NCBI RefSeq assembly: GCF_009745975.1
Contig: NZ_WHOL01000121.1
Coordinates: 62,001 to 126,000 of the forward strand
Length of the DNA: 64,000 nt
Reading direction: 5' to 3'
Origin: Actinokineospora pegani
Lineage (GTDB): Bacteria > Actinomycetota > Actinomycetes > Mycobacteriales > Pseudonocardiaceae
Position numbers and translations under genes: made by a program. The notes below the pieces were generated by a model that saw only the letters and a list, made by a program, of their open reading frames with translations, was not told the origin of the DNA and did not search any database. Positions 1 to 6,776 of this stretch are shown here, piece by piece (position 1 is the stretch's first letter; each line of letters starts with the position of its first letter).

Positions 1-304
1 CTGCAAGGCCACCCCGACGAGCAGCGAATAGTCTCGTCCAGTCCTGCGAATGCGGCGGCAAGGGCCTCACGGGAACGGCGAACGCGCTCGGCGCGTTCCT
101 CGGCAGCCGCGCGCGGGTTAATGGAGGATCGGATGCCGGAAGGGATGCCACGGTCGGATCGTCGGCGCAGGATCGCCGCGGGCGCCGCGATCCTCGCCGG
201 CTTGGGGGCGTCGAGCGCGTCGGCGGACCGCCACCAATGCCTGACCGGCTCAGCCGAGGGCTTGGTGGAGCAACGTTCCCCAAGCCAGGGTTACCGCCGC
301 GTGG
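1..304. other. left-edge stretch without a supportable gene
   Basis: No gene can be supported here. A short plus-strand frame ends with TAG at 29-31 and could be the tail of a gene that starts outside the window, but only about ten codons are visible. A minus-strand frame is open from about 290 down to the edge and has a helix-like, Ala/Glu/Arg-rich stretch below 120. It contains no ATG, GTG or TTG start, so it is not called. Confidence 0.4.
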
Positions 305-733
305 TCAACCGGCCTCTGTCCAATAGCGCTGGAGCCTGGCGACCGCCTCGTCCTTGCTCATCACCGCCACCTCGGACTCGTCGAGGCCGACGCGTGAGAT
401 CAACATATGCACGAGGTCGGCGGGTAGCGCTTGCGTTGGCGGGTCAGGCGTTCCACGAGGTGGTTTGACACCGTCCTGGGCGCAAGCCCAGAAAGCTGGC
501 TCTTCGACGTCGAGTTGATCGCGGAGGATGTGCTTCCACAGGTCCTGCCCGTAGTCGCTGCGGTCTACCGGGTGCGAAATCCGAGTGCGCAGGACTCTGC
601 CGTCGGGGAGGTCGAGCTCGTAGGTGACGTGATGCGTGCCGGTTCGCCCCCGCGCGTCGCGCACCTTCCGCCACTCTTCGTTCTGGCAGAACGCGTCGTG
701 GGCCTTGCGCGTCGGCTGCGGCCAGGAAGTCAC
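305..733 (-). CDS. toxin of a type II toxin-antitoxin pair (cytotoxic translational repressor type)
   Basis: A protein of about 142 residues that looks like the actinobacterial family annotated as cytotoxic translational repressor of toxin-antitoxin stability system. The recognisable core is a basic DARGRTGTHH stretch, followed by LPDGR-LRTRISHP, then an ILRDQLDV-FWAC segment and a C-terminal SRVGL-ESEVA-M-K-EA-ARL-RYW block. The GTG start at 733 is preferred because it overlaps the antitoxin stop as GTGA, which is typical of translational coupling. A longer in-frame start lies at 754. The family is presumed to inhibit translation; catalytic residues cannot be named from the sequence. It is the second gene of the operon, with the antitoxin upstream. 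Confidence 0.72.
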   Translation of the reverse strand: MTSWPQPTRKAHDAFCQNEEWRKVRDARGRTGTHHVTYELDLPDGRVLRTRISHPVDRSDYGQDLWKHILRDQLDVEEPAFWACAQDGVKPPRGTPDPPTQALPADLVHMLISRVGLDESEVAVMSKDEAVARLQRYWTEAG

Positions 734-1146
734 CGCGCGGCACCAACCAGCCACTCGCGCAACTGGTCGTCGTCGCTGAAAACGATCAAGTGCACCAGAC
801 CCCAGTTGTCACGGTGGTTCGGAGCGTTGAGGAGGCGTTCCTGCCAGTCGTCGGCGTACTCCCGCAACGCGCCGACCATCTCGGCGATCGCTTCATCGAA
901 CGACGCCCCGTCAGCCGACACCGGCAGCCCTGGGATGAACACCGACCAACCGCCAGTCTCCGGCACGACCTGCGCGCGCGAGGGGACGATCGAGGCGAGA
1001 AAGTGGCGCAGTCGTCGGACGTCCACGACGGCGCTAATGGCGGAGTCACGTCGGACGGTGGCGGTCACCCCCTTCTCGGCGGCGTTCAGCAGGTCTTTGA
1101 GATGCGCGCGGGCCTCGGTGAAGCTGTCGTAGTGAACAGCGGTCAT
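730..1146 (-). CDS. Phd/YefM-type antitoxin with a HicB-like C-terminal half
   Basis: A 138-residue protein. Residues 1-50 look like a Phd/YefM DNA-binding and dimerisation domain: DSFTEARAHLKDLL, then the SAVVDVRRL strand typical of prevent-host-death proteins. Residues about 55-105 (GGWSVFIPGLPVSADG followed by SFDEAIAEMVGALREY) resemble the partial RNase-H fold of HicB antitoxins. The ATG at 1146 is chosen because AGGAGG lies 5 bases upstream. It is expected to neutralise the downstream toxin and repress the operon, which agrees with the short repeats just upstream at 1192-1217. The fused layout is inferred from motifs only. Confidence 0.75.
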   Translation of the reverse strand: MTAVHYDSFTEARAHLKDLLNAAEKGVTATVRRDSAISAVVDVRRLRHFLASIVPSRAQVVPETGGWSVFIPGLPVSADGASFDEAIAEMVGALREYADDWQERLLNAPNHRDNWGLVHLIVFSDDDQLREWLVGAAR

Positions 1147-1191
1147 GCCAGCCTCCTGGAGTGGTCCGCGTTCAGAGTGCCACACAAGTCC

Positions 1192-1217
1192 AAGTACGTC
1201 AAGTACGTCAAGTACTT
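1192..1217. promoter_or_regulatory. direct repeats upstream of the antitoxin, likely autoregulatory operator
   Basis: Two exact copies of AAGTACGTC (1192-1200 and 1201-1209) are followed by a third partial copy that ends in the palindrome AAGTACTT (1210-1217). On the minus strand this reads TACTTGACG repeated and contains two TTGACG hexamers that could serve as -35 elements. The block starts 45 bases upstream of the antitoxin ATG, where Phd-type antitoxins usually bind to repress their own operon. Binding is inferred. Confidence 0.55.
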
Positions 1218-1249
1218 ACACGGCGGATCTTGCCGAGACAGAAACGGCT

Positions 1250-1288
1250 CTGGCCGGGTGGATGACGGGAGGTCATCCACCCGGCCAG
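1250..1288 (-). terminator. strong hairpin terminator after nrdJ
   Basis: A perfect inverted repeat with 17-base arms (1250-1266 and 1272-1288) and a 5-base loop. It begins 29 bases beyond the nrdJ stop. No long T-run follows, which is usual for high-GC actinobacterial terminators. It also separates nrdJ from the toxin-antitoxin operon transcribed in the same direction. Confidence 0.75.
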
Positions 1289-1316
1289 TGTCCCTGGACC
1301 GGAGTCGCGTTCAGGC

Positions 1317-4133
1317 TCAGCTGCAGCCGGAGGTGGAGCCGCAGCCCTCGCACAGGTAGCAGGAGCCCGCGGGGCGCATCTTGGTGCCGCAGGTCATGCA
1401 GAGCGGAGCGTCGGCGGCCTTGCCGAGGTGGAGTTCCAGCAGCTCGGTGGAGCTGTGGGCCTCGGTGGGCTTGGCCTTGGCCTCCTCGATGGCGGGAGTG
1501 GCCGGGGAGGCCTCCACCGAGGTGCGCAGGCCCTCCAGGTCGTAGTCGGTGGAGCCGCCGCCGTATTCGGCCTCGACCATGGCGGTGCGCTCGTTGGCGG
1601 TGAAGATGCCCAGTTCGGCGCGGCGGTCGTAGCTCAGGTAGTCCAAGGCCAGCCTGCGGAACAGGTAGTCCATGACACTGGTCGCCATGCGGACGTCCGG
1701 GTCGTCGGTCATGCCCGCGGGCTCGAAGCGCAGGTTCTGGAACTTCGAGACGTAGAACTCCAGGGGGATGCCGTACTGCAGGCCGACCGAGATCGACATG
1801 GAGAACGCGTCCATCACCCCGGCCAGGGTCGAGCCCTGCTTGCCCAGCTTGACGAAGATCTCGCCGAGGCCGTTGTCGGGGTAGGAGCCCGCGTGCAGGT
1901 AGCCCTCGGCGCCGCCGACGGTGAAGGAGACGGTCTGGCTGGGGCGCTTCTTGGGCAGGCGCTTGCGGATCGGCTTGTACTCGACGATCTTCTCCGGCTC
2001 GGCCTCGGCCTTGGCCGCGTTGCCCTTGCCCGCCGACAGCGGCTGGCCGACCTTGCAGTTGTCGCGGTAGATGGCCAGGGCCTTGATGCCCAGCTTCCAG
2101 CCCTCGTAGTAGATCTCCTCGACGTCGGCGACGGTGGCCGACTCCGGCATGTTGACCGTCTTGGAGATCGCGCCGGAGACGAACGGCTGCACCGCGGCCA
2201 TCATCTTCACGTGGCCCATGGGCGCGATGGAGCGCTCGCCCATGGCGCAGTCGAACACCTCGTAGTGCTCGGTGCGCAGGCCGGGGGCGTCCACGACGTG
2301 GCCGTGCTCGGCGATGTACTCGACGATGGCCTCGACCTGCTCGGCCTGGTAGCCCAGGGCGGTCAGCGCGCGCGGCACGGTCTGGTTGACGATCTGCATC
2401 GAGCCGCCGCCGACCAGCTTCTTGAACTTGACCAGCGCCAGGTCCGGCTCGATGCCGGTGGTGTCGCAGTCCATCATCAGGCCGATGGTGCCGGTGGGGG
2501 CGATGACCGAGGCCTGCGCGTTGCGCCAGCCGTTGGCCGCGCCGATCAGCAGGGCGTTCTGCCACTCGCGGGTGGCCGCCTTCTGCACCTCGGTGTCGAT
2601 GTGGTCGAGGGTGCGGATCGCGTCGTTGGCCGCGGCGTGCTTGCGGATGACCCGCTGGTGGGCGTCGGCGTTGCGGGCGTAGCCCTCGTACGGGCCGACG
2701 ACCCCGGCCAGCTCCGCGGAGCGGCGGTAGGAGGCGCCGGTCATCAGCGAGGAGATCGACGCGGCCAGGGCGCGGCCGCCGTCGGAGTCGTAGGCGTGGC
2801 CGGTGGCCATCAGCAGCGCGCCGAGGTTGGCGTAGCCGATGCCCAACTGGCGGAACTTGCGGGTGGTCACGCCGATCGGGTCGGTGGGGAAGTCGGCGAA
2901 GCAGATGGAGATGTCCATCGCGGTGATGATCAGCTCGACGGCCTTGGCGAAGCGGCGGGCGTCGAAGGTGCTGTCCTCGGTGAGGAACTTCATCAGGTTC
3001 AGCGACGCCAGGTTGCAGCTCGAGTTGTCCAGGTGCATGTACTCGCTGCACGGGTTCGACGCGGTGATCCGGCCCGACTCCGGGCAGGTGTGCCAGTCGT
3101 TGATCGTGTCGTCGTACTGGATTCCGGGGTCGGCGCACTCCCACGCGGCCTGGGCGAGCTTGCCGAACAGCGCCTTGGCGTCGACCTTCTCGATGACCTC
3201 GCCGGTGGTGCGCGAGCGCAGGCCGAACTCCCCGCCGGAGGTGACCGCGTTCATGAACTCGTCGGAGACGCGGATGGAGTTGTTGGCGTTCTGGTACTGC
3301 ACCGAGGTGATGTCGGAGCCGCCCAGGTCCATGTCGAAGCCCGCGTCGCGCAGCACGCGGATCTTCTTCTCCTCCTTGGCCTTGGTCACGATGAACTCCT
3401 CGACGTCGGGGTGGTCGACGTCGAGCACGACCATCTTCGCCGCGCGCCGGGTGGCGCCGCCGGACTTGATGGTGCCCGCGGACGCGTCGGCGCCGCGCAT
3501 GAACGAGACCGGGCCCGACGCGGTGCCGCCGGAGGACAGCAGCTCCTTCGACGAGCGGATGCGCGACAGGTTCAGGCCCGCGCCGGAACCGCCCTTGAAG
3601 ATCAGGCCCTCTTCCTTGTACCAGTTGAGGATCGAGTCCATCGTGTCGTCGACCGCCAGGATGAAGCAGGCGCTGACCTGCTGCGGCGAGGACGTGCCGA
3701 CGTTGAACCAGACGGGCGAGTTGAAGCTGAACACCTGGTGCAGCAGCATCCAGGTCAGCTCGTGCTCGAAGACCTCGGCGTCGGTGTCGGACTCGAAGTA
3801 GCCGTGCTCCACACCGGCCCTGACGTACTTGCCGACGACGCGGTCGATGAGCTGGCGCAGGGAGTTCTCGCGCACCGCGGTGCCCACCGCGCCGCGGAAG
3901 TACTTGCTGGTGACGATGTTGGTGGAGTTGATCGACCAGAACGACGGGAACTCCACGCCGCGCTGTTCGAAGTTGACCGTCCCGTCGCGCCAGTTGGTCA
4001 TCACGACGTCGCGGTGCTCCCAGGTCACCTCGTCGTAGGGGTGCACGCCCTCGGTGGTGTGCACGCGCTCGACCCGCAGGCGGCCGCGCGCCGCCCCGTC
4101 GCGTGTGGCCGTGGTCTCGACGGTCTCGGTCAT
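1317..4133 (-). CDS. nrdJ: class II (vitamin B12-dependent) ribonucleoside-diphosphate reductase NrdJ
   Basis: A 938-residue cytoplasmic enzyme that reduces ribonucleotides to deoxyribonucleotides with adenosylcobalamin as radical source, so it needs no oxygen. Visible motifs are the N-terminal redox cysteine in SACFILAVDD (about C156), FKGGSGAGLNLS (about 179-190), the active-site NPCSE (C362, E364) with the partner cysteine C373, and a C-terminal zinc-ribbon-like tail CMTCG...CYLCEGCG that probably relays electrons. The ATG at 4133 has an AGAGGGA ribosome site and begins the conserved VERVHTTEGVHPYDEVTWEHRDVV region. An in-frame ATG at 4301 overlaps the nrdR stop by 8 bases and would add 56 basic, low-complexity residues. 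It forms an operon with nrdR and should be repressed by it. Confidence 0.95.
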   Translation of the reverse strand: MTETVETTATRDGAARGRLRVERVHTTEGVHPYDEVTWEHRDVVMTNWRDGTVNFEQRGVEFPSFWSINSTNIVTSKYFRGAVGTAVRENSLRQLIDRVVGKYVRAGVEHGYFESDTDAEVFEHELTWMLLHQVFSFNSPVWFNVGTSSPQQVSACFILAVDDTMDSILNWYKEEGLIFKGGSGAGLNLSRIRSSKELLSSGGTASGPVSFMRGADASAGTIKSGGATRRAAKMVVLDVDHPDVEEFIVTKAKEEKKIRVLRDAGFDMDLGGSDITSVQYQNANNSIRVSDEFMNAVTSGGEFGLRSRTTGEVIEKVDAKALFGKLAQAAWECADPGIQYDDTINDWHTCPESGRITASNPCSEYMHLDNSSCNLASLNLMKFLTEDSTFDARRFAKAVELIITAMDISICFADFPTDPIGVTTRKFRQLGIGYANLGALLMATGHAYDSDGGRALAASISSLMTGASYRRSAELAGVVGPYEGYARNADAHQRVIRKHAAANDAIRTLDHIDTEVQKAATREWQNALLIGAANGWRNAQASVIAPTGTIGLMMDCDTTGIEPDLALVKFKKLVGGGSMQIVNQTVPRALTALGYQAEQVEAIVEYIAEHGHVVDAPGLRTEHYEVFDCAMGERSIAPMGHVKMMAAVQPFVSGAISKTVNMPESATVADVEEIYYEGWKLGIKALAIYRDNCKVGQPLSAGKGNAAKAEAEPEKIVEYKPIRKRLPKKRPSQTVSFTVGGAEGYLHAGSYPDNGLGEIFVKLGKQGSTLAGVMDAFSMSISVGLQYGIPLEFYVSKFQNLRFEPAGMTDDPDVRMATSVMDYLFRRLALDYLSYDRRAELGIFTANERTAMVEAEYGGGSTDYDLEGLRTSVEASPATPAIEEAKAKPTEAHSSTELLELHLGKAADAPLCMTCGTKMRPAGSCYLCEGCGSTSGCS

Positions 4134-4293
4134 GACCGTTCCCTCTCGTTCGTCAATCCGCTGCTGTGCCGTGGCCACGGCCGTGCTCGCCGTCCGCTGC
4201 GACCCCGTGGGTTCTGTGCTCTTGCTGCCCGTCTTCGCCCCGCGCTCGAACCGGGGGCGCGACGGCTCGAGCCGTCGCTTCTTGCCGCTCTTG

Positions 4294-4767
4294 CTACTCA
4301 TCCTGGTGCGCCTCTCCGCCCGCCATGGCGGCGCGGAGGTCGGCGATCTCCTTCTCGAAGTCCTCGACAGAAGAGAAAGACCGGTAGACGCTCGCGAACC
4401 GGAGGTAGGCCACGCCGTCGAGCTCGCGCAGCGGCCCCAGGATCGCCAGCCCCACCTCGTGGCTGGGGATCTCGGCGCTGCCGCCCGCGCGGATGCTCTC
4501 CTCGACCTTCTGCGCGAGCAACTGCAACTGGTCCTCGTCGACCGGCCTGCCCTGGCAGGCCCGCGCGACGCCGCGCACGACCTTGTCGCGGCTGAACGGC
4601 TCGGTCACCCCCGACCGCTTGACCACGGCGAGCACCGCCTCCTCGACCGTGGTGAAGCGCCTGCCGCACGCGGAGCAGGAGCGCCGCCTGCGGATGCCCT
4701 GGCCGTCGTCGACCTCGCGCGAGTCCACGACCCGCGAGTCGCCGTGCCTGCAGAACGGACACCGCAC
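4294..4767 (-). CDS. nrdR: transcriptional repressor NrdR
   Basis: A 157-residue ATP/dATP-sensing repressor of ribonucleotide reductase genes. It starts with a zinc ribbon (CPFC at residues 3-6, CSAC about 30 residues later, then GRRFTTVE) and continues into an ATP-cone domain ([15 protein letters not shown] through the middle). The GTG at 4767 gives the family-typical beginning V-R-C-P-F-C and has AAGGGGAGA about 8 bases upstream. Longer in-frame starts up to 4896 would add a non-conserved leader and run into the DnaA-box cluster. The gene leads the nrdR-nrdJ operon. The upstream region holds a candidate NrdR box, which suggests autoregulation. Confidence 0.95.
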   Translation of the reverse strand: MRCPFCRHGDSRVVDSREVDDGQGIRRRRSCSACGRRFTTVEEAVLAVVKRSGVTEPFSRDKVVRGVARACQGRPVDEDQLQLLAQKVEESIRAGGSAEIPSHEVGLAILGPLRELDGVAYLRFASVYRSFSSVEDFEKEIADLRAAMAGGEAHQDE

Positions 4768-4838
4768 CGGACGTCTCCCCTTCCTCGTGCCGAACACCTG
4801 GTGGCGACCACGGCAGCCACCACGCATGGTGATCAAAC

Positions 4839-4891
4839 TGTGGACAACCCTGTGCATAGCCGGTGGATAACAAACCCCAACCTGTGGACTA
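4839..4891. promoter_or_regulatory. cluster of four DnaA-box-like sites upstream of nrdR
   Basis: All four sites have the same orientation. Read on the minus strand they are TTGTCCACA at 4839-4847 (perfect consensus), CTATGCACA at 4851-4859, TTATCCACC at 4862-4870 and TAGTCCACA at 4883-4891. The last three are each one base from a known DnaA-box form. They lie 72-124 bases upstream of the nrdR GTG. DnaA control of ribonucleotide reductase genes is known for E. coli nrdAB. Here the binding and its effect are inferred. Confidence 0.6.
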
Positions 4892-4905
4892 CCCATGATA
4901 GGGGA

Positions 4906-4923
4906 ACCACCAGATGTTGTGGT
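4906..4923. promoter_or_regulatory. candidate NrdR box
   Basis: An 18-base imperfect palindrome, ACCAC-CAGATGTT-GTGGT, with perfect 5-base outer arms and partial symmetry inside. NrdR boxes are 16-base palindromes of the ACAC...GTGT type upstream of nrd operons, often in pairs; I see only this copy. It sits about 140 bases upstream of the nrdR start, just upstream of the DnaA-box cluster. The assignment rests on symmetry and position only. Confidence 0.35.
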
Positions 4924-5216
4924 GAACAGTAGAGCTCGACCCCAGCGGAGACAAATCGACGCGCCGCCCCGAACCGGGCCGAAAAATCACCCAGCGTGAT
5001 CAACGACGAAGGGGTGAGCACCAGGTGAACGCGCGGAACCGCGACACCACGGCGGGAACGCACACCGTGGACGGGCTGTCGCCCGCAAAGCCCGCACCGA
5101 CTAGGCGCCCAGGGTCCCGCGGGCGGGCGACCACGCACGGTGAGTCAGGCCAAAAGTGACTCCCGCCACTTCACCCGACCGGTGGCGACGATCATGCGGA
5201 GCGCCGCGGCGCGTCC
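4924..5216. other. intergenic stretch with no gene seen
   Basis: The region lies between the nrdR promoter and the 14-bp repeats behind the LysM gene. No frame here has a believable start, codon pattern or family resemblance, and no clear hairpin was found. It may hold the distal part of the nrdR promoter. Confidence 0.4.
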
Positions 5217-5286
5217 TCGGTGGACGGCTCTCGGTGGACGGCTCTCGGTGGACGGCTCTCGGTGGACGGCTCTCGGTGGACGGCTC
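5217..5286. repeat. five perfect tandem copies of a 14-bp unit
   Basis: TCGGTGGACGGCTC is repeated five times without a mismatch (starts at 5217, 5231, 5245, 5259 and 5273). The array abuts the TGA stop (5285-5287) of the minus-strand LysM gene, so it lies in its 3' flank. The unit length is not a multiple of three and no reading frame depends on it. Perfect identity suggests recent slippage. Confidence 0.95.
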
Positions 5287-5785
5287 AGCGCTCGAAGGGG
5301 ACGGTCAGCGGCTGCCCGGCCCGGACGGCGCCGCCGGGAAGGCGGTTCAGCTCGCGGATCTTGGCGACGACCGCCTCGACGTCGTGGCCGGGGGCCATCC
5401 GCTGGGCGAGTTCCGAAAGGGACTCGCCGGGGCCCACGCGGACCACCGTCGTCGTCTGCGGCACGTCGGGGCCCGACACCGCCCCCGCGAAGAGCCCGAG
5501 ACCGTAGACCGCCCCGGCGACCAAGGCCGCGAGCCCGAGCAGCAGGGCCGTCGGGATCGGCCGCCTGCGGGCGCAGTGGCGGGTCTCGAGCACGTGCGGG
5601 GCGCCGGGCAGCGGACGGCGGGTGGGCGGGCGCACCCCGCCCCGCCCCGCGCGCCTGCGCTCCAGCGGGCCGTGGGCCGGCGGGCTCGCCGGTATGGCGT
5701 GCGGTGGGGCGACCGGCGCGGACAGGCCGCCGCGCTCGTCCTCCGTCAGCTCCGAACCCCTGGCCGCCGCCACCGGTGCTGCCAC
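5285..5785 (-). CDS. LysM-domain membrane protein, SOS-associated cell-division regulator type
   Basis: A 166-residue protein: a Pro/Arg-rich cytoplasmic part, one membrane segment (about residues 78-103, TALLLGLAALVAGAVYGLGL), then a LysM peptidoglycan-binding domain (about 112-160, VRVGPGESLSELAQRMAP...IRELNRL...VRAGQPLTVP). Divergent pairing with lexA is the arrangement of mycobacterial Rv2719c (ChiZ) and Bacillus yneA, SOS-induced proteins that delay division. The GTG at 5785 is chosen because AGGAGG lies exactly 5 bases upstream. An earlier in-frame GTG at 5899 would place two SOS boxes inside the coding region. Damage induction is inferred from those boxes. Confidence 0.8.
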   Translation of the reverse strand: MAAPVAAARGSELTEDERGGLSAPVAPPHAIPASPPAHGPLERRRAGRGGVRPPTRRPLPGAPHVLETRHCARRRPIPTALLLGLAALVAGAVYGLGLFAGAVSGPDVPQTTTVVRVGPGESLSELAQRMAPGHDVEAVVAKIRELNRLPGGAVRAGQPLTVPFER

Positions 5786-5853
5786 CGCCGCCTCCTCGAA
5801 CCGCTCTCGACCTGCTGTGACGTCGTTCCGAGCCCGCTTGCCGAGCCCTTCGA

Positions 5854-5885
5854 TCGAACTCGCGTTCGATCGAACGTCCGTGCGA
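5854..5885. promoter_or_regulatory. two adjacent LexA (SOS) boxes before the LysM gene
   Basis: TCGAACTCGCGTTCGA at 5854-5869 matches the mycobacterial-type consensus TCGAAC-N4-GTTCGA perfectly. TCGAACGTCCGTGCGA at 5870-5885 follows directly with one mismatch. They lie 69-100 bases upstream of the LysM GTG and in the shared divergent region with lexA. LexA binding is inferred from the match. Confidence 0.85.
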
Positions 5886-5934
5886 ATGTCTACCACCACC
5901 GACCGATGGATTCCAGACTTGTCCGGCGTGTCGC

Positions 5935-5950
5935 TCGAACAGGTGTTTGA
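5935..5950. promoter_or_regulatory. LexA (SOS) box at the lexA promoter
   Basis: TCGAACAGGTGTTTGA, one mismatch from TCGAAC-N4-GTTCGA. It lies 59 bases upstream of the lexA GTG and probably mediates autorepression. Confidence 0.85.
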
Positions 5951-6008
5951 TCTCCGCAGGTCGGCGGGCTACCGTCAGTGACGCAGTTGATCGACAGGAG
6001 GCGGAGCA

Positions 6009-6770
6009 GTGGCAGGCACACCAGGTCGGAAGCCCGCGGGGGCGCCGAGGCGCAAGCCGTTGACGGGAGGCACCGTGCGCAGCTTCCCCGATCTCGCGCA
6101 GACGGCCGACGGGCAGGAGCTGCCGCTGCGCCAGCGCCAGGTCCTGGAGGTCATCCGAAGCTGGGTGCAGCGCTTCGGGTACCCGCCCAGTGTGCGCGAG
6201 ATCGGCGAGGCGGTGGGCCTGACCTCGACGTCCTCGGTCGCCTACCAGCTCCGCGCGCTCGAGGAGAAGGGGTACCTGCGCCGCGACCCGAACCGGCCGC
6301 GCGCGATCGGCGTGCTGCCCGCGGACGCCACCCCGGCGCAGCTTCGCGGCGAGCAGGTCGACCCGGCCGCGGTCGAGCAGACCGCCGCGGGCCCGCTCCC
6401 CACCTACGTCCCGATGGTCGGCCGGATCGCCGCCGGTGGGCCGATCCTGGCCGAGCAGGCGGTGGAGGAGGTCTTCCCGCTGCCCAAGGAGCTGGTCGGC
6501 GAGGGCTCGCTGTTCATGCTCAAGGTCGTCGGCGACTCGATGAAGGACGCCGCGATCACGAACGACGACTGGGTCGTGGTGCGCCAGCAGCAGACCGCCG
6601 AGCAGGGCGACATCGTGGCCGCGATGATCGAGGGCGAGGCGACGGTCAAGACCTTCAAGCGCCGCGACGGCCATGTCTGGCTGATGCCGCACAACGACGC
6701 CTTCGAGCCGATCCCCGGTGACGAGGCGACCATCCTGGGCAAGGTCGTGGCGGTCCTGCGCAGGCTCTGA
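6009..6770 (+). CDS. lexA: SOS-response repressor LexA
   Basis: A 253-residue repressor and self-cleaving serine peptidase. It has an N-terminal winged helix-turn-helix (about 38-100: [15 protein letters not shown]...[15 protein letters not shown]...[12 protein letters not shown]), a linker, the Ala-Gly cleavage site at A142-G143 in GRIAAGGPI, the catalytic serine S177 in GDSMKDAAI and the catalytic lysine K214 in ATVKTFKR. The GTG start has AGGAGG upstream. RecA filaments on single-stranded DNA trigger its self-cleavage; recA is about 22 kb away in this window. It is divergent from the LysM gene and convergent with the propeller-like gene that ends 7 bases downstream. Confidence 0.98.
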   Translation: MAGTPGRKPAGAPRRKPLTGGTVRSFPDLAQTADGQELPLRQRQVLEVIRSWVQRFGYPPSVREIGEAVGLTSTSSVAYQLRALEEKGYLRRDPNRPRAIGVLPADATPAQLRGEQVDPAAVEQTAAGPLPTYVPMVGRIAAGGPILAEQAVEEVFPLPKELVGEGSLFMLKVVGDSMKDAAITNDDWVVVRQQQTAEQGDIVAAMIEGEATVKTFKRRDGHVWLMPHNDAFEPIPGDEATILGKVVAVLRRL

Positions 6771-6776
6771 CCGGCG

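Noticed and set aside
3-290. Minus-strand open frame with an Ala/Glu/Arg-rich helix near the left edge
   Set aside because: There is no ATG, GTG or TTG between its upstream stop at about 293 and the edge, so it cannot be called a gene from this window.
121-468. Plus-strand frame of 115 codons at the left edge
   Set aside because: It lies mostly antisense to the toxin gene, has no family resemblance and no ribosome site. The toxin frame on the other strand has clear conserved motifs.
1428-4595. Very long plus-strand frame antisense to nrdJ and nrdR
   Set aside because: It is a GC-driven shadow of nrdJ with a Gly/Val/Leu/Asp-repeat composition and no motif. NrdJ motifs on the other strand are complete.
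4833-5138. Minus-strand frame of 101 codons upstream of nrdR
   Set aside because: It covers the DnaA-box cluster and possible NrdR box, has no family match and no ribosome site.
5217-5286. Tandem 14-bp repeats considered as a CRISPR array
   Set aside because: There are no spacers between units; this is a direct minisatellite. No other CRISPR-like repeat-spacer pattern was seen in the window.
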